NCBI GenBank assembly: GCA_946807835.1
Contig: OX327684.1
Span: forward strand, 20,422,501 to 20,486,500
Length of the DNA: 64,000 nucleotides
Origin: Ailanthus altissimus
Taxonomy: Eukaryota; Streptophyta; Magnoliopsida; Sapindales; Simaroubaceae
Direction of reading: 5' to 3'
Shown piece by piece: positions 14,200-26,036 of this stretch. How positions within the stretch are numbered: position 1 is the stretch's first letter; the number at the start of each line of letters is the position of its first letter. The position numbers were made by a program, and so were the translations under genes. Under the pieces are notes generated by a model. It did not search any database and had not been told where the DNA came from. It was given only the letters and a program-made list of their open reading frames with translations.

Positions 14200-14649
14200 T
14201 CTTTGGTTAGTCTTTGTTATTGTTGCTGTTGCGGGGAGTCTATTCTCTCTTTCTTTCTTCTTTGTAGTTCTTGTCGTCGTTTGCAATAAATGTGGACCAA
14301 GAAAGCTAATCACATTTCTTATTATAAAAACTTTTTTCTCTTTTCTGACGAGACGTGTATTCTACTGGATTTATTGTGTTTTTTTTTCCTCTCTCTATCT
14401 ATTACTTATTAATTTATGAAAACGATGTGTAATATGATTTAGATAAATGTTAAAATGTTAGATAATTATTAGATGATCAAATAAATATTATTTTAAAATT
14501 ATTATTATATTATTTAATATATTATTTATGATAAAAAAATTAAAATAACAAATCAGAAGTATAACAGTAATATATAATTTATACGATAACAACAATCTTT
14601 CAAATAAAAACATATATATAATTTTTATTTCTATCAAATAAGTCGTTAA
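14200..14649. other. Upstream region of the Yippee-like gene
   Basis: On the - strand, the pyrimidine-rich + sequence 14225-14290 reads as an AG-rich leader, probably 5' UTR of the Yippee-like gene. Beyond it the sequence becomes very AT-rich up to the first recognisable LINE sequence. No TATA box can be assigned with confidence. Confidence 0.4.
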
Positions 14650-14839
14650 ATATTTAGCATGAACAAGTCAAAGAGTTTTTAGGCTTTTTCTAGAGGTCGC
14701 TTCTTCATCCCTAATTGGGGCTTTTCTTTCTTTTGGCGTATGATGGGTAATGTTGAAGCATTGTAGTAATCTTTTTCCATTGAATGCGAGCATGTAAGAG
14801 AGGTGCTAGGTGTTGATCATGATTTGGTGCTTCGACACC

Positions 14840-15524
14840 AATGTGAGGTAAAATTTAATTTATTTGTCAAGGTGTTAACAAGAAAGTATTTCTAACGAGA
14901 TGCTTTTCAAAATACTATGAGGAATCATTTGAAGTCTGAGGGAGGTTTACATTTCAAATGGCTGGGAATTGATGTTTTTATTTGTGAATTTGATAGAGAA
15001 AATGATAGGAAAAAAAGTGTTACTCTTGCAGCCTCAGAATTTTAGTCGATTCCTCCTTATTATAGAGCCAATCTCAATTAATGATATTACTACCGAATCT
15101 AAATTTTGCATAATTCCTTTTTAATTTTAGATTTTTAATCTACCTATTGTTCATATGAATGTAGAATTTGTACAGTTAATAGGTAACGAGATCAGCATCT
15201 TTCAGGTGGTGGACATGGATGGAATGGGATCATTCATAGGGATTTAATTACATATAAGGGTGCAACTGAATTTTTGTAAGCCATTTCGAAAGAGGTTGCT
15301 ACTAAGGTTAGGGAATATAGAGAAGTTGCAATGAGCGGCTTTCAAGTATAAAAAACTACCTAATTTTTGTTCACTATATGGCATGTTGGATAATACTTTC
15401 AAAGAATTCCTTGTGGATTATTCAACTATCTTGAACAATCCCGAAAAGCCATCAACTCCTAGAAATCTTTATGCTTCCATTGTCAACTAATTATCTTTAT
15501 CGGTGAAGCAGAAATTGGGTGTAA
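14840..15524 (+). pseudogene. LINE ORF1 (gag-like, DUF4283) remnant
   Basis: The + strand frame from about 14867 reads KVLTRKYF, then RDAFQNTMRNHLK, KWLGIDVFICEF and DRENDRKKSV, which matches the DUF4283 pattern (GKVLT, A-dTM-iW, lG-n-FlFqF, DrkrV) of plant LINE ORF1 proteins. Further on, near 15345, YKKLPNFCSLYGMLDN is a damaged CCHC zinc knuckle (normally Y-LP-FC--CG-lGH). Stops interrupt the frame. The copia LTR at 15530 follows shortly after the zinc-knuckle remnant; ORF1 sequence should resume at 18079. Confidence 0.75.
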
Positions 15525-15529
15525 AGAAC

Positions 15530-18073
15530 TGTGTGTGTTGATTATCTTAGGGTGTATATATATGGGTATGTGTTTATTATTATAAAACATACATCATATA
15601 CATATCTGTGCACAACAAAAATTCAAAAATATAATTTCTTAAATGATAAACACATAAGTTTTTTATGTTATCTCATAAATGAAACTACAAGAGTTTGTAT
15701 GAATCACCTTGGCAAGCTTTTAGAATTTGTATTGCCGGAGTCTTTGCCTTGAAGTGAACTTGTTATAAATTTTAGCTCTCAACTTGGTGGGCTTGGGAAG
15801 TCTAGAATAACACCTTGATTCCAGCAAAGAGTTTAACCCTTTAAACCCTAATTTAACTTTTAAATAAAATGCTTAACCCTTAAACTTGTATGATTATTAC
15901 AAAGCTATCAATGTTGTTTTGCGTTGTTTCAACACTTGAAACATAAAAAATAATTATTTCCTTTGTATGTTTTGTGGCCGAATCACTTAGAAAGAAAAAG
16001 GAAGAAGATGTTCAACTCTTGAATTTCAACACTTGAAAAATAAGAACTTTTCACTTTCTCAATGTCTTGGCCGTGTTATCTCATCCAAATGAGCAAAATT
16101 TGCCCTTAAAATACATTGCTTCAATCCCCCCTTTAAATAAGACACCTATGGTCCCATAAGCATGGCTTATAACTTGTCAATTTGGTTTTGTTTAATGAAT
16201 TGTTTACATTAACCAAATTGATAAAGTAAAACACATGAATGATTGGTTGAATGTGGCCAATTTTTGAAGCAAATGAAGAAACCCCTTCCTTCTTTTGTTC
16301 AACACCAAATGGCCCCACCAATCTTTCATGCTCATGCTCAAGTGTTTCTTTGCTTGTGATAGAATTGTTTACATTAAACAATTCAAAGCAAAAGATATGT
16401 AATGCCTTAAATTGTATGTTTACTGAATTTAGTATCTAAAAGAAGAAACAATTTCTTCACTTGCTTGTTTAACATATTTTTTTCCACCTCTTACATGCTT
16501 ATGCATTATTGTTTCATCTTTTTAATTGAATCATATTAAATCAATTAAAAATATAAATTATGTAATAAATAATAATTGTTTGACTTAATTAAATAATGTC
16601 AAATATTATTATAATTATTTTATTTTATAAATTATAAATAATTTAATGAATAAAATAATAATCTTACTTGTTTAATAAGTAAGGTCATTTTGATAACTTC
16701 TAAGTCAAACAATAATTAGTCTACAACGTGTCACGCGTCATCTTTCTATTGATCAACAACTATTATTAACTAATTGATGTACTTAACTTTTAAGTCTTGA
16801 CACATGCACATTCTGAGGGATATTGAAACAAATGTTTGGTATGTTGAAATTTATTGGATTGAACTATTCAATTCGGTACATTGCCCCAGTTACAACGAGT
16901 ACACTTCATATTACTGAACTCCTTAGGTCCACGTCCAATTTTTCAAATGAAATTATTTCATGAGTCTGAGATCGATGCCTTACGCATACATCACGGATAT
17001 TACAATTCAGTGCAGTAGACCATACAAGTTGAGGTTATAGTGCATATGTATAATCCTTCCGCCATTTATATCCTAGAGGAGTAGTGATATAGATCAACAC
17101 CATCAAATCTCTACACGCTCATTTATGAACTTATCTCCAGACACATATCTCGATAAATAATATACGCAAACACTTTTGTGATATTATTTAACCTTGTGGG
17201 AAACTCTTTTTTCGAGTTTATTGCTTATGACTATAAGTCTTTCTGAGATACAGTTTCGGAGCATCCGGATATATAACTTACCCATGTGAGCTGACGGATC
17301 CCATATCTGCGCACACTAAACTCCATGAGCATCGGACCATACCCAGCGACGCATAGCGGTCAGACTATAAAAGGTCCCTGACATATGTGGAACCAAAGCA
17401 TGGTGGATCACTTACAAGCCCACCGTGGCGCTTGTGTCAAAGGACCATGTACATTACTCAATTCAAGAATACCTACCATTAACGACTTCATAGGATGTCT
17501 ATTGAGGTTATTGTTGAGCTTGTTCAGTATTCAGTTCTCACTGAATACCCGTATATCATATAAGCTTCTGGTAAGCCCATGGTCAGCTAAGAATAATCAT
17601 CCAAACCATCTAGATATGGTCATACACGGATATATAATAAAGGATTTCACCGATAGACCTGCATCGATGAATGAGATCAAGAACATCATGTTTAAGAATA
17701 CACGTGCATAATAATATTCCCTAACACTTATTGCAACTCCTTGTAACTATGTTATCATTGATGTACTCTCAGGTCTATGTTCCATTATAGACAAGGCCAT
17801 AACTCTTAGATTTTTGCTGACTTTTATAACATACTAGCTCTTAATAGTGCTAACTATTAGCAATTATAATTCTTAATGTTGCTAACCTTTAGCGTTAGTC
17901 CAAACTTCTTCAGGTCAGATCTAAACACCGTCAGACCATACAATATCAGTAACATTATAAGCGTTATACCATTTAATTAATAAAATTTACGATTTAAAAA
18001 AATGTAGTATATAAATGTTATAAAATAAAATATTCATACAAAATAGGATGACACATAAGTACAAATCCCAATA
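15530..18073 (-). mobile_element. Solo copia LTR, - strand, inserted in LINE ORF1
   Basis: The reverse complement from 18073 leftward starts TATTGGGATTTGT (family TGTTGGAATTTGT with a TG-to-TA change) and matches the family LTR through the TGAACTATTCAATT, GACGGATCCCATAT and GGACCATACC regions. It ends near 15530 as ...AATCAACACACACA. Flanking 5-mers AGAAC (15525-15529) and GGAAT (18074-18078) may be a decayed target duplication: the two mismatches are both transitions. No internal pol sequence is present, so this is a solo LTR. The middle part (15800-16700) is more divergent than the rest, so the left boundary is less sure than the right. Confidence 0.65.
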
Positions 18074-18078
18074 GGAAT

Positions 18079-18854
18079 ATAGTAATTAAGTCTCCCTCTG
18101 ATCAAGATACTCAATTGGTGTCTAAAGGTGAATTCGACTATGAAAGTGAGGTGACTAAGGTTAGTGCACTTGGTAGTGGTTCAAGTTCTCATGTTGAATA
18201 TTTTACTGACGGCACTCATAGCAGTGACTAGCCTTTTTTCTGTTAGAAACATGGGTGTAGCTTTCTAATTTAAAACTTCTCGTGGATAAGCAAGCTCAAA
18301 TTCGAAAGATATTTCAATCCAAAGATAATTCAAACTTGAATATGGCACTGATGGAGGCAACGCATCCTAGGTTGACTACCTTTATCTGTGTTTGAAACAA
18401 ATTCTAATTTGAAACTGACTTATATCTTATCTGAGAGGTAATGATTTGTAAAGTGACAAAGCATTTGGAAATCAAGTGGACTATAACACCTTCTCAGTAA
18501 CATCTCCCAAACGTTTTGGCTTTATTTGACTTCAAGTTGGTCTTAAACAATAAACGTACTTTAGACTTATCTGCTCTTCTTTTTAAAGTCACGGGTTCTT
18601 AGGATAACACACATTTGCAGAATAGTTTATAACGTAGAGGTCAAAATGATAGTCTAAAATGTATTGCAAAATAATTTCCCTTAAAGCATATAAGTGTTGA
18701 GGATGAGGTAGACAGTTCAAGTATAAGGAAATTGAAAATAATTGTTGGGCAATGAGTAAGTAGCAGAATTTAAAATTAGATTCTTCTTCTACATAGGTGA
18801 TGGCTATGGGACAACCTCGTCTATAACAATGAGTATTCTAAGTTGGAATGCATG
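18079..18854 (+). pseudogene. LINE ORF1 tail and start of ORF2
   Basis: This piece lies between two LTR insertions. At 18831-18854 the frame MSILSWNA matches the conserved beginning of plant L1 ORF2 endonucleases (M-iLSWNvRGLG). The 18079-18830 part should be the C-terminal half of ORF1 and the inter-ORF spacer by position. I recognise no domain in it, only Ser- and acid-rich translated stretches. Confidence 0.6.
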
Positions 18855-21624
18855 TGTAATATCCAATCCTTATTAGTAGTATTGATGCCTAGATTTTGGT
18901 ATAGAGCAATAAAGACACCGTAAGGTTACCCGATTCTAACCCTATTAGAAATATTTTTTTATGGTGCGTGTGAGAGATATTAGACCTAATTTTGTAATTT
19001 CACACTCGGTCAGAGCGTTGGACGACCCTAGAATATTTTTGAAACTTTTCACTATTGGCTTGGAAACGGAAATTTTAATTTACTATATGAATTTTCATTT
19101 AAGGGTTATGTATGGAACAAGTCTTTGTTGAGAAACACAATCCATATATTAGAGAATGGAACAATTAGAGACAATTTCATGGATTGCCAAGTTGAGAATT
19201 CTAGTTAGTTCATTTGACTATTCTAACTAGACAGTTACAAAGGAACCAATTACATACTTAGTTTCCAACCAATGGTAAATTAGAATTTAAGAGTAAGTTG
19301 AGGGGAAAATTAATAAATTAAAGGAGCAAAATATATATAGTAGAAGTGTATAGAAATTTCAAGAGATTAAAACATAACACTTAGAGCAAAAGAGAAGCAA
19401 AATTCATGCAAGAAAGAGTGATGCTGCTATAGTGAAATTTTAGTTTTTTTTTATGTTTAATTAAGCTATAATAAGGTCAAGTATAAGTTCATAAGCTCAA
19501 TTAAAGCCTCCATTAGTGAAAATCCAAGAAAAAGAGGTAAGAAAAGCATTGTTTTGTAAAGATGATATATGAACTTTTAAGATTTCTTCAATTAATGTTC
19601 TTGTGTATATTCTTGGTTTAGATTGAGTTGAATTCTAGTGTGGAGCTTGAAGGAGTCATCAAAATGAAGAAATTAGCAAGGTAAGAATTAAGAGTTTGGG
19701 TGATTTTGATATAGAGACTTCAATTGGTTGTAATTAGGGCATTAGAATAAAGTTGGCTTAATTTTGATGCAACTGAAATAAGAAATTGAGAAAAGAAATA
19801 TATTGGAACATATGGTGAAATTCTGCCACTTTAGGGAAGTTAGGGTTGAGTTGTGTTTTAGTTGAGTGGTTGTGTATAAATGATGCCGAATGTATATGGT
19901 TGATGAAAAAATCAAAAATGAAGAAAAATGAACATAATTGTCCATTTTGGTAAGGTGAAGGGCAATTATGTCCAACTAAAGTTATAGGGTGTTAAGAAAT
20001 TTTTAGAGCGTCAGATGGTGAGTTAGATTAGATTAAATGATTCCGTAAATAAAAATTGAAAAGTAGTATCCATCTAGGCTTTGTATGCCGATTAGGGCGT
20101 TTAGTAGTTAAATGAGATTCTAGTGTTTAAATTAGTTTTAAATGTCATTTATGGTGTGGAGGTGAAGAAAACTAAGACCGGTAACGGGAGCAGAAATCCG
20201 GAGCGAAATTGAGCTCAGAGTGGTTATAAGTGATAACCTGTCATTTTGTTTATCTTTCGTTTACTATGTTTTCGCATAATGAAATTGCATGTTTTATGTG
20301 CTTTTAATGCATAAACATGATTTATGATTTTGATATATATCCATAGATATGATTTTACATGTTCGGTTTAAGAAACAGCTTTAAAAATACTGCATTAATT
20401 TCAAAAGGCCATTGGTACCCTCAGATTACAGTGGTGGTGATGGTTTATGACCCAGCCGGTATATCCCGTACACATGGGTAGGTTTTGGGGGGTGTGTCAT
20501 TAACTTTGGGAAGTCGGTTTATCAAGTCATGTGAGTCGCTCTATGTGTACGGGGTATTGTCTCACTATATGTAGGCGATGCAAGATTTCGCTGCATAGCC
20601 AGTGAGATGTCTTGAGATGTCACTGTGGGTGCTGCTAGTTGAAGCGCCCCGTGACCTACTCACATGTGCGGCGCTAGTTGAGTCGCTGTATGAGTTTAGA
20701 GCTTTAGGGTTACCATTGGTACAGTTTAGAAAGAAAATGGCCGAGTGAGGGCTTTAATAGTTTTCGATCTACCGATTGTATATTATGCATTTATATGCAC
20801 ATGCTAGTTATTATATTGTATAGAATATGGATATTATTTTTCGAAGATATAAATAAAACCCGATCGGCAAGATTTCATCAGCATATGATGTTAGAAACCA
20901 TTTTATAGCTTTATACAAGTTTTAAAAGGATGATTTATGCATGTCTTTTAGAATTATTATCTATACAGAATTTTATTTTATTTGAACTCTTAAGGGCACT
21001 CACTAAGCTCATTTAGCCCACTCGTTTTGTATTTTATGTTTTCTAAACCCCATCTCCAGGTGCAAGTTTCGGTAAGCAAGCTGCTGATTCTCTTATAGCT
21101 GATTAGTGGGCCAAATCTGAAGATTATTTTTTGTAAATGTAAATGTACTAAATAACACCCTTTTTGCTTTCTGTATAGTAGTTATAGACATGTGTATTTG
21201 TATGTATGTTTGAACCAACAAGAAGAGATTTTGATATTATGATGATCGTTTTTACTTTTTATGAGTGTACTCGTTTTGTGATTTAAATGAAATTATTCAA
21301 TTAAGTTGGATTGATTTTGGAAAGGACTGTAAGTCTTATTTGGTAGTATTGAAAAGTGTCTAAATAGAAGTGAAATTTCTTTGCACGTTTTATATTAGAT
21401 TTTTTAAGAAAAAAATAGGGGAAACTTTAGCCCTTTTTTAAAAAAAATTTAAGAAGTCATTTCCATGTATATTCCAAGATTTTCTTAGTAATAGCAAGAA
21501 TTAAAAAGGGGTTTGTCTTGCAAAATTTTTTAACTTACCCAGTTAAATTCTGAGGAACTTTCGTCAGGGTGCCAGGCAGGACTGCTAAGATCTATAGTAG
21601 AGAGTTTTATGACGGGTCTTGTCA
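18855..21624 (+). mobile_element. Solo LTR of a gypsy-like element (2770 bp)
   Basis: The unit begins TGTAATATCC and ends GGGTCTTGTCA, with TG...CA termini. It is flanked by GCATG (18850-18854) and GTATG (21625-21629), one transition apart. Removing it with one flank copy restores the ORF2 start of the LINE (W-N followed by the RGLG region), which fixes both ends. An inverted copy lies at 23175-25739. There is no coding capacity. Classification as Ty3/gypsy rests only on the 3' terminal motif, whose reverse complement starts TGACAAGACCC and resembles gypsy LTR ends, so that part is tentative. Confidence 0.75.
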
Positions 21625-21629
21625 GTATG

Positions 21630-22938
21630 AGAGTGAAGAATGCCCATGCAATAAGGAGTTTGTGCAAACATTTTATGAATTTTCCCTCAAATTTGGTCTT
21701 TATCCTTATGATGAAATTGTATAGGCAAAGGCTTGAAAGGATTTGTAAAAGCTTGAAGTATCAGTACTCTTTCTAAGTAGATAGTTTTAGAAGTGGCGTT
21801 GGCTTATAGATGTTATAGAATTATTTATAGAACATTATAATGTCTAGGTTCTCTAGGTTCCATATAGATGTTATAGTGGAAGATCACCTCTAGAATTATT
21901 AGTGAGTGGTAGACTTTTATGGTAATCAGTGAGACATGAGCGCATCCACAATTGGACTTTAATGCGCCAGTTGAAAGGTTAATATTCTCTCTCTTTTTTT
22001 TATATGGGTGATTTTAACGAAATATTGATTTTGCAGGACAATTTAGGGGGCTCTATGGTTGTAAAACCTTCAATGTTAGATTTTCAATTTGTAATTGATG
22101 AAACTAGTTTTATAGATTTAGGGTTTGTCGGGTTAAGGTTTACATGGAAGGGTGTGGTCAAGGATGGTGAAGTAATATTGGAATGATTAGATTGAGCTAT
22201 TTGTTATGATCAGTGGAAGGCTTTATTTTTGCAAGCAAATGTGTCTTCTACTCAGACCATCAAGCTCTACATATCTTATTCTCTCCTAAACCTATACGGA
22301 TAAGTCATAATGTTAGAAAAGGTAGATTTTATTTTGAAGCACTTTGGCTTAGGGAGAACTCATGTCGAGAAGTCATAACTAATACATAGGGATGTGGTCA
22401 TGTAAAAGTCTCTATTACTCACAAATTACATGCATATGGTTCAGATTTAACTACATGGTATCAAAACAATGAGGGATCTATTCTAACTAGAATTAAAAAA
22501 TTTGTAAGCAACTCAAGGTGTTGTTAGGGGCTTCACGAGTTAACTTGGTAGGGATTCAGGTTTTGGAGCAGAAGTTATAGAGATTATTGAATAAGGAAGA
22601 GCAATATTAGTATCAGTAGGTACGAGTAGACTGGCTAAAATGAAGGGATTAAAATTCAAAGTATTTTCATGCAAAAGCCTCCAAATGAAGGGCTAAAAAT
22701 GAAATTTGAGATTTCTTCAATTCATCAAGTATGTGATGGGAATAATGCAGGAAGAATCTAATATTATTTGTGGCCACTTTTAGGATTTGTTCCATTCAGC
22801 CAAACCCAGTTTGGATAGGATGACCGCTATGTTTCAAGGGCTTTCAACCTATTTGTTTAATTCTTTAATAAGGTTAATAGAGGAGCCATTTACAGTTTAA
22901 GAAGTATATTAGGCAGTGTTTCTATAAGCTCACACAAG
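21630..22938 (+). pseudogene. LINE ORF2 endonuclease domain and linker, degenerate
   Basis: The frame from 21630 follows the APE-like endonuclease of plant L1 elements: an IRSLCKHF region, then LVFILMMKL (family LVFLmETKl), ..GVGL, HIDVIVEDH, FYGN and, at 22004, the catalytic-type GDFNEIL motif, followed by LDFQFVIDETSFIDLGFVGLRFTWKG. Near 22195 the RLD..AI..W region follows, and up to 22938 the SLDRM...EEPFTV linker before the reverse transcriptase. Several stops and frameshifts are present. The piece ends where a copia LTR begins. Confidence 0.85.
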
Positions 22939-23174
22939 TGTTAGAGATGGTGCTTACGTATCATTCTAATATTGTATAAATATTAATTGTTTAATATTTA
23001 TACAATAAATATTTTGAATAAAATCGTTAATATTAAATAAAAAATAGTAAGATGCTTGTAACGTTTCAGACATTATATGATGTAAATGAGTTTAGATCAA
23101 TGCTAAGAGTTAGCAACCCTAAGAGTTATAAATGTTAAGAGTTAGCATTACTAAAAGTTAGTAGATTATAAGAG

Positions 23175-25739
23175 TGACAAGACCCGCACCGAGACCTTCT
23201 ACTATAAATCCCAATGGCCCTGCCTGGCACCCCCAACAAAAGTTCCTCAGAATCTAACTATTTAAGTTGAGAAATTTCGCGAAGTGAACCCCTTTTCAAT
23301 TCTTCTTATTATTGAGAAAATCCTAGAATATACGTGAAAATAATTTATTAAATTTATAATAAAAAAAAAGAGACAGAGTTTCTCCTATTTTTCTAAAAAT
23401 CCAATACAAAGCCTGTAAAGAAAATTTCACTTCTATTTCAAACAGCTTCTCAACTTTCAAATAAAACCTCTGGTCATTTTCAAAACCAAATCCAGATTCA
23501 ACTCAATAATTTTATTTCAATTACAAAATTGGCATACTAATAAAAAGTGAAACGATCATCATAATATCGAAACCTCTTCTTGTTTGTTCCAAATATTTTT
23601 ACAAAATACACAAGTCTATAACTACTATGCAAAAAAGTAAAAGATGCTACTTAGCACATTTACATTTACAAAATGATCGTCAGACTAGGCCCACTAATTA
23701 GTTGTAGAAGAATCAGCAACTTGTGCATCGAGGCATGCACCTAAAAAGGTTATAAAATATAAAACACAAAACAGGTGAGTTAAAGAAGCTCAGTGAGTAC
23801 ATTTAAGATTTTTAATAAAAATACAATAAAATAAAATACTACATAAATAACAAGATTTCTGAAAAATGCATAAAACATGCTTCTAAAATTATTATAAAAC
23901 TGTAAAACATAATAACTAACATGTACACATATAAATACGTAATGTGCGTTCGGTCGATCAAAAACTATTAAAGCCCTTACTCGATCATTTTCTTTCTAAA
24001 CTATACCAATGGTAACCTTAAAGCTTATACTCACGCAGCGACTCAACTAGCACCACTCAACGTGAGTAGGTCACAGAGCGTCTAAACTAGCAACACCCAC
24101 TGTGACATTTCAAGACATCTCACTGGCTATGCAACGGAATCCTATATCGCCTACATCTCACTGGTTATACTCATGCAGTGACTCAACTAGCACCACACAA
24201 CATGAGTAGGTCATAGGGCGTCTAAACTAGCAACACCTACTGTGACATCTCACTGACTATGTAGCGAAATCCTACATCACCTACAGATAGCGAGACAATA
24301 CCTCGTACATATAAAACGACTTACATGACTTGACAATCTGACTTTCCAGAGTTAGTGACACACCCCTTAATACTTGCCCATGCGTACGAGATATACTGGT
24401 CGGGTTTTAAACCATCACCACAACTATAAATCTGAGGGTACCAATAGCCTTTGAAACTAATTTAGTAGTTTTAAAATTATTTCTTAAACTAAACTTATAA
24501 ATGCATATTTATAATTATATACTAAAATCGTAAATCATGTTTACGCATAAAAAGCACATAAAATATATAATTTCAATATGCGAAAACATATTAAATGAAA
24601 GATAAACCATGACCGATTTTCACTCACCAACCGCTCCAAACTCAATTCTTCTCCGAACTTTTACTTCCTTTACCGGTCTTGATTTTTTTCATCTACACGC
24701 CATAAATGGCATTTAGAACCTTTATAATTGCTAAAATTTCACTTAACTAATAAGTGCCTTAATTGGCTTACAAAGCTCGGATGGATACCATTTTTTTATT
24801 TTTATTTAAAAAGTCATTTCATCTTATTTAATTCACCATTCGATGCCATGAAAATCCCTTAACACCCTATAAATTTGGTTGGACATAATTGCCCTTCACC
24901 TTACCAAAATAGACAATTATGCCATATTTTCTTCGTTTTTAATTTTTCATCAGTCATATACATCCATTTGATACAAGGAATTATTTATATAGAACAATTG
25001 AACAAAAACACAACTTAAACCCTAAAATCCCTAAAGTAGCCAAAATTTACCCTACTCACCCAACACATTTTATTTCTCAAATTCTTGTTCCAATGACATC
25101 CAAATCAAGCTAATTAATTCTAATGCCCTAATAACATCCAATTGAAGTTTCTATAATAAAATCACACCAAACCCTAATTCTTACCTTACTAATTCCTTTA
25201 ATTTGATAACTCTTTTAAGCTTCACACTTGAATTCTCACAAAAATATCAATTGAAACAATCTTGAAAATTCACACATCATCATTACTAAACAATAATTTT
25301 CTTATCTCTTTTCCTTAGATTTTTCACTAATGGAAGCTTCAATAGATCTTAGGAACTTGGGTTTGGTTTTATTTTAGCTTGATCAAGCATGAAAACTCAT
25401 GAAGAAGCCTTGGGTTTTATTGTAGCAGCACCCCCCTCGCCTTGGCCAAATTTTTCTCTTTTTGCTCTAAAGATGTTATGCTTTTTTACTTAGCCAAATT
25501 CTAGACACTTCATCCTTATATAGTGCTCTTTTAAAAGTTCAATTTTTCCCTCAACTAACTCAAAATTTCTAAATTACCATTGATTCAAAATAGATGTATT
25601 TAATTGGTTCATTTCTAACTATATAGTTAGAATAGTCAAAGAAACCAACTAGGCCTCCATCTTGGCAATCCACCAACTTGTCTCTAATTGGCCCATTTTC
25701 TAACATATGGATTGCGTTTCTTAACAAAGACTTGATCCA
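23175..25739 (-). mobile_element. Second copy of the gypsy-like LTR, - strand, truncated
   Basis: This is the reverse complement of 18855-21624 over most of its length: the left end TGACAAGACCCGC pairs with the right end of the other copy, and the LINE-side region with GGTACC, CAGTGAGATGTC and the TTGAGAAACACAATCC block is shared. The right end at 25739 corresponds to about 19113 of the other copy, so roughly 258 bp of its 5' end are missing and no target duplication is visible. A 140 bp segment (from 24027) is duplicated in tandem here (second unit from 24167) but single in the other copy. Confidence 0.75.
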
Positions 25740-26036
25740 GCATATATATGTTTCACGCATATCAGAGATTTTTTATGGTCTAATTTTTAGATGTCGTTGG
25801 TATAATCTGATGCTTATAGAGTTCGGTATGTGTAGATATAAGATCATTCAGCTCATATGGGTGAGTTATATATCCTAATGCTCTGAGATTGTATTTTAGG
25901 AAGTATTATGGCTACAAACATAAAATCTGAGAAAGAGTTTCTCGTGGGATAAACAATATCACAAAAATGTTTGCAGATATTATTTATAAAAATACAAATC
26001 TAGAAATAAGTTCACGGTCGGGTATATAAAAATATT

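Noticed and set aside
24000..24300. Regular repeats that might suggest a CRISPR-like array
   Set aside because: Only two long units within an LTR in a plant nuclear sequence, with no short direct repeats and unique spacers.
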